From Planctomycetota bacterium (lineage in GTDB: Bacteria; Planctomycetota; UBA1135; GCA-002686595), in contig JAESRM010000021.1 in assembly GCA_016764635.1 (NCBI GenBank), forward strand, positions 6,217 to 11,501: a stretch of DNA of 5,285 nucleotides, in the 5' to 3' direction. Made by a program: the position numbers and the translations under genes. The notes below the pieces were generated by a model. It was not told the origin of the DNA. It saw only the letters and a list, made by a program, of their open reading frames with translations, and ran no database searches. Numbering within the stretch: the stretch's first letter is position 1; each line of letters opens with the position of its first letter. Positions 1 to 5,285 of the stretch are shown piece by piece.

Positions 1-787
1 CGCGGCGTCCGTAGAAACTGTCGACGGCCAAGGGAAAGCCCTCGAAGGCCAGGTGCACGCGAATTTGGTGCGTGCGACCGGTGCGCGGTGCGCAGCCGAC
101 CAGCGTGTAACCGCGGAAGCGCTGTTCGGTCCACACATCCGTGCGGGAAGCGCGCCCCTTGGTTTGCACGACCTTCATGCGGCCTTCTTTTTTAGGCTCA
201 TGGGCGATGGAGTGCTCGATGGCGATCTGCTCCCCGTCCTTGGCCGGAAACTCCCCCTCAACCAGGGCTAGGTAGTGTTTCAGGATGGTTTTGGCCTCGA
301 AGCCTTTGCGCAATTCGCGCTCGGCTTCCAGGTTTTTTGCCACCAAGAGAACGCCACTGGTGTCCTTGTCGATGCGGTGCACGAGACGCGGGCGAATGGG
401 CTCTTCGCCCTCCTCGACCTGGGTTTTGGCCCAATCGAGCAGCATGCCGGTGATGCACGGGGCTTCCTTGTCCCAACGCTCCGGCTCGACGGCGATGCCG
501 GCTGGCTTATTAATAGCCATGACCGAGTCGTCTTCGAAAAGGACCTCGATCTTGTTGCCAGTGCCTTTCACGCGCTTGGGGAAATCAGATTCCTCCAAGT
601 GCACGGCGATCACGTCTTGCATGCGCAGACGTCGGGTTTCGCGGGGCGCTCTGCCCACGATTTCGATACTTCCATCACGGATCGCACGGCGAATGAAACC
701 CTTGGAAACCCCTGGGTAGAGGAGACACAAGAATTCATCAAACTCCAGTCCGACCCGTTCCTCGGGAACAGGGTGGTATGTGACCAT
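1..787 (-). CDS. RluA-family 23S rRNA/tRNA pseudouridine synthase, partial (C-terminus beyond window start)
   Basis: Enzyme that isomerises specific uridines in structured RNA (rRNA or tRNA) to pseudouridine; cytoplasmic. Reading leftward from the ATG at 787, 262 residues are visible and the frame is still open at base 1. Residues about 10-63 look like an S4 RNA-binding domain (VGLEFDEFL, GVSKGFIRRAI, DGSIEIVG). The catalytic domain follows from about residue 80: EDDSVMAINKPAGIAV (motif I), then HRIDKDTSGVLL at 138-149 with the family's catalytic Asp at residue 140, and RTGRTHQIRVHL at 235-246. FPLAVDSFYG at 251-260 corresponds to the late GxPLxGDxxYG element, so perhaps a few tens of residues are missing. 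A GGAG (plus-strand 794-797) lies 6 nt before the ATG and supports this start. It lies 15 bp downstream of hpt on the same strand, so co-transcription is likely. The target uridine, and hence the paralogue (RluA, RluC or RluD), cannot be decided from the sequence. Confidence 0.93.
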   Translation of the reverse strand, partial: MVTYHPVPEERVGLEFDEFLCLLYPGVSKGFIRRAIRDGSIEIVGRAPRETRRLRMQDVIAVHLEESDFPKRVKGTGNKIEVLFEDDSVMAINKPAGIAVEPERWDKEAPCITGMLLDWAKTQVEEGEEPIRPRLVHRIDKDTSGVLLVAKNLEAERELRKGFEAKTILKHYLALVEGEFPAKDGEQIAIEHSIAHEPKKEGRMKVVQTKGRASRTDVWTEQRFRGYTLVGCAPRTGRTHQIRVHLAFEGFPLAVDSFYGRR

Positions 788-802
788 GGTTGGCTCCGGG
801 GC

Positions 803-1357
803 TCAGGCGCCCTGCACGGGCTGCTGATAGATCTCGGGCTTGAGGGAACCCACATAGGGTAGATTCCGGTAGCGGCCCGCGTAATCGAGGCCGTAACCGA
901 CCACGAATAGATCTTCGACCTCGAAGACTTTGAAGTCGGCCTCAAAGTCGAGGGCGCGACGGGCGGGTTTGTCCAAGAACACGCAGGACTTCACTTCCTT
1001 GGCTCCGCGGGCTATGAATTCCTTCTTGAGGGCGTTCATGGTCTTGCCCGTGTCCAGTATGTCGTCAACCAGGAGCAAATTACGCCCCACGACTTCGTTC
1101 TCTTCCGGCAAGAAGTTGACCTTCAATTCGCCGGAGGTGGTGCCACTTCCATAACTGGAACAAGCACAGAAGCCCAACTCGAGGGGAATGGGGATACGAC
1201 GAATGAGGTCGGATGCAAAGATGCATGATCCCTTAAGGATCGAGATGACCGTGAAATCGCGGCCTTTGTAGTAAGCGGTGACTTCTTTGGCGACTCGATC
1301 GATGCCTTCAACGATCATAGCTTCGGGATAGAGCTTTCGCTCAATGTCCTGGTGCAT
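803..1357 (-). CDS. hpt: Hypoxanthine phosphoribosyltransferase (purine salvage)
   Basis: Transfers the phosphoribosyl group of PRPP to hypoxanthine (and usually guanine) to give IMP or GMP; cytoplasmic purine salvage. The 184-residue length is typical of bacterial Hpt. Visible family motifs, in order: ISILKGSCIFASDLIRRI (39-56), whose LKG is the PPi-binding loop; SSYGSGTTSGE (67-77), the flexible active-site loop; LLLVDDILDTGKT (94-106), the PRPP-binding signature with the catalytic Asp in DTG (D102); FLDKPARR (127-134) with the purine-contacting Lys130; and VGYGLDYAGRYRNLPYVG (153-170) near the C-terminus, with the Mg/PPi-contacting Asp158. The start is supported by a perfect AGGAGG (plus-strand 1363-1368) 5 nt upstream. 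It is the first gene of a leftward pair with the pseudouridine synthase and is divergent from the cbb3 oxidase operon. No truncation or missing catalytic residue was seen. Confidence 0.97.
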   Translation of the reverse strand: MHQDIERKLYPEAMIVEGIDRVAKEVTAYYKGRDFTVISILKGSCIFASDLIRRIPIPLELGFCACSSYGSGTTSGELKVNFLPEENEVVGRNLLLVDDILDTGKTMNALKKEFIARGAKEVKSCVFLDKPARRALDFEADFKVFEVEDLFVVGYGLDYAGRYRNLPYVGSLKPEIYQQPVQGA

Positions 1358-1362
1358 GGGGC

Positions 1363-1368
1363 CCTCCT
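1363..1368 (-). promoter_or_regulatory. hpt ribosome binding site (AGGAGG)
   Basis: On the minus strand a perfect AGGAGG sits 5 nt before the ATG at 1357. It fixes the hpt start and shows that this genome uses strong Shine-Dalgarno sites. Confidence 0.85.
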
Positions 1369-1423
1369 GGGCGTTGCGTAATGCGGGGGCGACGCATTTC
1401 TGCGCCGGGGTGTAGGAGGGCTG

Positions 1424-1452
1424 ATTCTACTCCAGCTTTGGGTGGGGAGGAA
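1424..1452 (-). promoter_or_regulatory. Possible hpt promoter
   Basis: Reading the minus strand, TAGAAT (plus 1424-1429) matches the -10 consensus TATAAT at five of six positions. At a 17-bp spacing the -35 position holds TTCCTC (plus 1447-1452), which is a poor match to TTGACA. Transcription from here would give a leader of roughly 55-60 nt to the hpt ATG. This is consensus matching by eye in a GC-rich region, so it is only a candidate. Confidence 0.3.
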
Positions 1453-1518
1453 GTTCTCGCGCCTGCGTTTCTTTTACGATTGGGCCTAAAATCGCAGCTC
1501 ACGAACGATTCCCCATCG

Positions 1519-1541
1519 AAGTGCACCAAAGCAGTGCACTT
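1519..1541. repeat. Inverted repeat, 8-bp arms with 7-bp spacer
   Basis: AAGTGCAC (1519-1526) is followed after CAAAGCA by its exact reverse complement GTGCACTT (1534-1541). The core GTGCAC is itself palindromic, so the two copies also form a direct repeat with a 13-bp period. It may be a binding site for a dimeric regulator or a short RNA hairpin. It lies in mid-region, upstream of both flanking genes. The protein that might bind it is unknown. Confidence 0.5.
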
Positions 1542-1590
1542 TAGATTCCATAGCAAACCGGAACCTTGTACTTCAATGTGCCTTGCGACC

Positions 1591-1620
1591 TTGTCACCAA
1601 CTGTTTGCGTCATCTATGAC
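1591..1620 (+). promoter_or_regulatory. Possible ccoNO operon promoter
   Basis: TTGTCA (1591-1596) matches the -35 consensus TTGACA at five of six positions. TATGAC (1615-1620), 18 bp further on, matches TATAAT at four of six. Initiation near 1627 would give a leader of about 120 nt that includes the hairpin at 1708-1730. The -10 element lies inside the 1608-1621 palindrome. This is a by-eye candidate only. Confidence 0.3.
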
Positions 1621-1621
1621 G
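1608..1621. promoter_or_regulatory. Palindrome overlapping the possible ccoNO -10; candidate operator
   Basis: CGTCAT (1608-1613) and ATGACG (1616-1621) are perfect 6-bp inverted arms around a 2-bp centre (CT). The position, about 130 bp before the ccoNO ATG and overlapping a -10-like hexamer, suits an operator. It does not match the FNR/ANR box (TTGAT-N4-ATCAA), the usual regulator of cbb3 operons in Proteobacteria. Confidence 0.35.
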
Positions 1622-1707
1622 AGGATCAAGAAACAGCTCGAATTGCTTTGCGACCCATGGCAACCCCTGTGAAAGTAGGGAACGAAATCGGACCCCCATG
1701 TACCCAA

Positions 1708-1730
1708 TCCCCGGAATTTTAAGCCGGGGA
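1708..1730 (+). repeat. Hairpin in the ccoNO leader just before the ribosome binding site
   Basis: TCCCCGG (1708-1714) pairs with CCGGGGA (1724-1730) around a 9-nt AT-rich loop. The 7-bp, nearly all G:C stem ends 6 nt before the AGGA at 1736-1739 that serves as the likely ccoNO Shine-Dalgarno. It may shape translation initiation of ccoNO. No T-run follows, so it is not an intrinsic terminator. Confidence 0.55.
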
Positions 1731-1735
1731 GATAC

Positions 1736-1747
1736 AGGACCCCCCCC
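1736..1747 (+). promoter_or_regulatory. ccoNO ribosome binding site with C8 spacer
   Basis: AGGA (1736-1739) is the only nearby Shine-Dalgarno-like sequence. The whole 8-nt spacer to the ATG at 1748 is an unbroken run of C (1740-1747). The start is also supported by homology, because the CcoN core begins soon after it (FHYDDDIVRKF). Confidence 0.6.
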
Positions 1748-3995
<2,248 letters not shown>

Positions 3996-4012
<17 letters not shown>

Positions 4013-4214
4013 CCTGCTGACGCCCGTGCTTGCCATGGACGTCTCCACGGTGCTCGGCTTCAAAATCGGCGCCCTCATTTTCTTCCTGGCCTTCTTCACC
4101 GTTGTGCTGTGGCGAGTCGCCACCCGCAAAGAGGCCTTCTACGACAACGACGCTACCATCGTCCTCCAAGAGGACAACGTCACCGAGCCCCATCAGGGGG
4201 TGCACCATGAGTAA
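3996..4214 (+). CDS. ccoQ: CcoQ-like small membrane subunit of cbb3 oxidase
   Basis: A 72-residue protein with one strong transmembrane segment at about 20-39 (LGFKIGALIFFLAFFTVVLW), followed by a basic-then-acidic C-terminal tail (RVATRKEAFYDNDATIVLQE). Size, single helix and position between ccoNO and ccoP fit CcoQ, which in other bacteria stabilises the oxidase complex. CcoQ is poorly conserved, so the call rests mainly on context. The start at 3996 follows a perfect AGGAGG and overlaps the ccoNO end by 17 nt in another frame, suggesting translational coupling. A longer frame from 3948 would add 16 residues of shadow sequence. The C-terminus overlaps the ccoP start by 8 nt. A later start at the Met14 codon (4035) would keep the helix but lacks a good ribosome site. 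Confidence 0.8.
4195..4200 (+). promoter_or_regulatory. ccoP ribosome binding site (AGGGGG)
   Basis: AGGGGG lies 6 nt before the ATG at 4207, inside the end of ccoQ. It supports this start rather than the longer upstream open frame, whose extra residues are a shadow of ccoQ. Confidence 0.7.
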
Positions 4215-4776
4215 CAGAGAAGTCAACGATCCCCTGCTGGAGCACACCTACGACGGCATTCAAGAGTATGACAACCCGCTTCCGGGCTGGTGGGTCATGA
4301 TCTTTTGGGCCTCTATCTTCTTCTGTGTGCCCTACACGATCTACGTCCACTTCATGGACGGAAACACCGTGCTGGATGCGTACGAAGCGGACATGGCGGC
4401 CAATACGCTGAACTGGAACTTGACCGCGGATGCGGCCACGATCCTCGGACTGCGCGACGATGCAGAGAAGCTCGAAATCGCTGAAGGCATCTTCGCTTCG
4501 AAGTGCTCGGCTTGCCACAAGCCTGATGGCAGTGGGCAGTTGAGCCTCGGTCCTAACCTGACCGACAAGTACTGGAAGAACGTCAAGAGTCTGACCGACA
4601 TCTACGACGTGATAAGTAACGGAGTCACAGGAACCGCTATGACTCCGCAAACGGTCCTCTCCAAAGACGAGAGGATCCTGATGGCGGCGTACGTTGCGCA
4701 CCTCGCCTTGGAATTCAAAGAAGGATTGCCCCCCGAAGGCGTAGAGATTGCCACTTGGCCCTCGGAAAAGGAGTAG
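4207..4776 (+). CDS. ccoP: cbb3-type cytochrome c oxidase subunit III (CcoP), short mono-haem form
   Basis: Membrane-anchored cytochrome c subunit that takes electrons from soluble or membrane donors and passes them towards CcoO and CcoN; its haem domain faces the periplasm. The N-terminus has the typical CcoP/FixP start (LLEHTYDGIQEYDNPLPGWW, about 10-29) and one transmembrane helix (about 29-49). A linker with acidic and polar residues follows, then a single cytochrome c domain (about 90-170) with CSACH at 100-104 for covalent haem c, GPNLTDKYW (115-123), and a probable axial Met145 in TGTAMTP. At 189 residues it is much shorter than the roughly 300-residue di-haem CcoP of Proteobacteria: there is one CxxCH, and the second cytochrome domain is absent rather than degraded. 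The start overlaps the ccoQ end by 8 nt (ATGAGTAA), a coupling arrangement. The short form is known to me from some non-proteobacterial phyla, so it is probably native rather than truncated. Confidence 0.95.
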   Translation: MSNREVNDPLLEHTYDGIQEYDNPLPGWWVMIFWASIFFCVPYTIYVHFMDGNTVLDAYEADMAANTLNWNLTADAATILGLRDDAEKLEIAEGIFASKCSACHKPDGSGQLSLGPNLTDKYWKNVKSLTDIYDVISNGVTGTAMTPQTVLSKDERILMAAYVAHLALEFKEGLPPEGVEIATWPSEKE

Positions 4777-4785
4777 CCTTCACCT

Positions 4786-4813
4786 ATGGGGGGAGGAGTA
4801 GTCCTCCCCCCAT
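4786..4813 (+). repeat. Perfect 12-bp hairpin between ccoP and ccoG
   Basis: ATGGGGGGAGGA (4786-4797) and TCCTCCCCCCAT (4802-4813) are exact inverted arms around the 4-nt loop GTAG. The stem is very stable. It starts 9 nt after the ccoP stop codon and ends 14 nt before the ccoG ATG. No T-run follows (the next bases are CCCCGACC), so it does not look like an intrinsic terminator of either strand. It may be a processing or stability element separating abundant structural-subunit mRNA from assembly-factor mRNA, or it may cause partial attenuation. Confidence 0.8.
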
Positions 4814-4827
4814 CCCCGACCACTGCC

Positions 4828-5285
4828 ATGTCCGAAGATAAGAAGACTGCCCAGAGCCTCCCCGCCGCCCCCGCCGGGGAGGTTCTTTCAACGATGCGCG
4901 ATGACGGCAGCCGCCGTTGGCTGCGACCGAAGATCTCCCCTGGACGCTTTTTGAAGAAGCGCGCGGTGGTCGCTTGGATTTTGATGGGTCTCTTCACCCT
5001 CACACCGTTCATCCAGTTGGGCGGCAAGCCGCTTTTCTTGTTTGAACTCTCCACGCGCCGCTTCATCGTCTTCGGCACAACTTTCCACGCGGACGAAACC
5101 CTGCCCCTGGCGCTCTTGATGCTGACCACGGGCGTGGCCATCTTCCTGATGACCGCCCTGCTCGGCGCAGTCGCAGGTGTGAGCCTGCTGGTCGGCGGCA
5201 TCGGCATCATGAACATCATGTTGGTGTCGGTTACAGAGCGCACCCGCGAGATTGGCATCCGCATGGCGATTGGCGCATTAGAGCA
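4828..5285 (+). CDS. ccoG: CcoG (RdxA/FixG-like) cbb3 assembly factor N-terminus, in frame with a MacB-like segment; partial at window end
   Basis: CcoG is a membrane iron-sulphur protein implicated in cbb3 oxidase assembly and copper handling. From the ATG at 4828, 152 residues are visible and the frame is open at the window end. Residues about 20-113 fit Cco[21 protein letters not shown], a helix [19 protein letters not shown] (47-65), [20 protein letters not shown] (67-86), and a second helix ending FLMTALLG (106-113). CcoG should continue into RxWCGWxCPQT with the first Cys residues; instead residues 114-152 match a MacB-type permease (separate entry). No cysteine occurs in the visible part. 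The start lacks a clear Shine-Dalgarno. An in-frame ATG at 4894 has GGGGAGG 11 nt upstream, but starting there would drop the LST that family members carry before this region, so 4828 is preferred. The position after ccoNO-ccoQ-ccoP agrees with ccoG. Confidence 0.8.
   Translation, partial: MSEDKKTAQSLPAAPAGEVLSTMRDDGSRRWLRPKISPGRFLKKRAVVAWILMGLFTLTPFIQLGGKPLFLFELSTRRFIVFGTTFHADETLPLALLMLTTGVAIFLMTALLGAVAGVSLLVGGIGIMNIMLVSVTERTREIGIRMAIGALE
5164..5285 (+). other. MacB/FtsX-type ABC transporter permease segment fused in frame to ccoG
   Basis: In the ccoG frame, residues 114-152 read [11 protein letters not shown], then [17 protein letters not shown], then [12 protein letters not shown]. This is the strongly conserved transmembrane and coupling-helix region at the end of the periplasmic core domain in MacB-type permeases, which work with an ATPase in efflux or lipoprotein-related transport. 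In MacB proteins this stretch is normally preceded by a T-x-L-L-G-like sequence, which CcoG also supplies here (TALLG, 5152-5166), so the exact breakpoint is ambiguous within that stretch. No MacB N-terminal part or ATPase is present. The segment is cut by the window end. Confidence 0.85.

Larger units (their letters stand above)
1358..1747. other. Divergent intergenic region between hpt and ccoNO
   Basis: These 390 bp carry no convincing gene: the open frames here lack family motifs and Shine-Dalgarno sites, and they run antisense to or out of frame with the flanking genes. The region holds weak promoter-like sequences in both directions, inverted repeats at 1519-1541, 1608-1621 and 1708-1730, and a run of eight C (1740-1747) abutting the ccoNO ATG. 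It looks AT-richer than the coding sequence, especially from 1470 to 1680, as expected of a shared regulatory region. Confidence 0.75.

Noticed and set aside
275..862. 195-codon plus-strand open frame across the pseudouridine synthase and into hpt
   Set aside because: It is antisense to two genes with intact catalytic motifs, has no recognisable domain, and crosses the gene boundary, which marks it as a shadow.
1583..1655. Direct repeat TTGCGACC at 1583-1590 and 1648-1655
   Set aside because: An 8-bp repeat within about 400 bp is expected roughly once by chance, and the copies have no meaningful spacing or flanking similarity.
1381..1722. 113-codon plus-strand open frame and an opposing 90-codon frame (1341-1613) in the intergenic region
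   Set aside because: Neither has a ribosome site or family motif, composition is low-information, and both run across the inverted repeats. They are probably chance open frames.
1560..1747. FNR/ANR-type box (TTGAT-N4-ATCAA) expected before cbb3 oxidase genes
   Set aside because: Only partial resemblance was seen (for example TTGTACTTCAA at about 1567-1577), with wrong spacing and core. No site was called.
4786..4813. Intrinsic transcription terminator after ccoP
   Set aside because: The stem is strong, but no T-rich run follows on either strand and ccoG lies immediately downstream in the same direction, so a terminator call is not supported.

Overview
The window comes from a moderately GC-rich aerobic or microaerobic bacterium. 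The cbb3 oxidase genes are arranged as a fused ccoN-ccoO gene, a short ccoQ, a ccoP with a single haem-c domain, and then ccoG. From memory of these families, this pattern recalls Planctomycetota and relatives, and to some extent Bacteroidota, rather than the four-gene ccoNOQP plan of Proteobacteria. This placement is an inference from gene architecture and residue patterns; no search was run.

Left part (1-1357, minus strand): two housekeeping genes run leftward 15 bp apart. They are hpt (hypoxanthine phosphoribosyltransferase, purine salvage) and an RluA-family pseudouridine synthase, which is cut by the window start. They probably form one transcript. Middle part (1358-1747): a 390-bp divergent intergenic region with no convincing gene. 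It holds three inverted repeats, weak promoter-like sequences pointing both ways, and an unbroken run of eight C just before the ccoNO start codon.

Right part (1748-5285, plus strand): the cbb3 cytochrome c oxidase operon. ccoNO encodes the catalytic haem-copper subunit continuous with the membrane-anchored mono-haem cytochrome c subunit. ccoQ overlaps its end by 17 nt, and ccoP overlaps the end of ccoQ by 8 nt. Together they specify a high-affinity terminal oxidase that passes electrons from c-type cytochromes through CcoP and CcoO haems to the haem b3-CuB site in CcoN. A gap of 51 bp containing a perfect 12-bp hairpin separates ccoP from ccoG, an assembly factor gene.

The most unusual point is at the right edge. 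The ccoG reading frame is a normal CcoG up to about residue 113. Exactly where CcoG proteins should continue into the conserved RxWCGWxCPQT region, the sequence switches in frame to the highly conserved core of a MacB/FtsX-type ABC transporter permease. The two families share a T-x-L-L-G-like stretch at the switch point. This is a chimera, and an assembly or amplification artefact at a contig edge seems more likely than a real gene fusion, although the sequence alone cannot decide.
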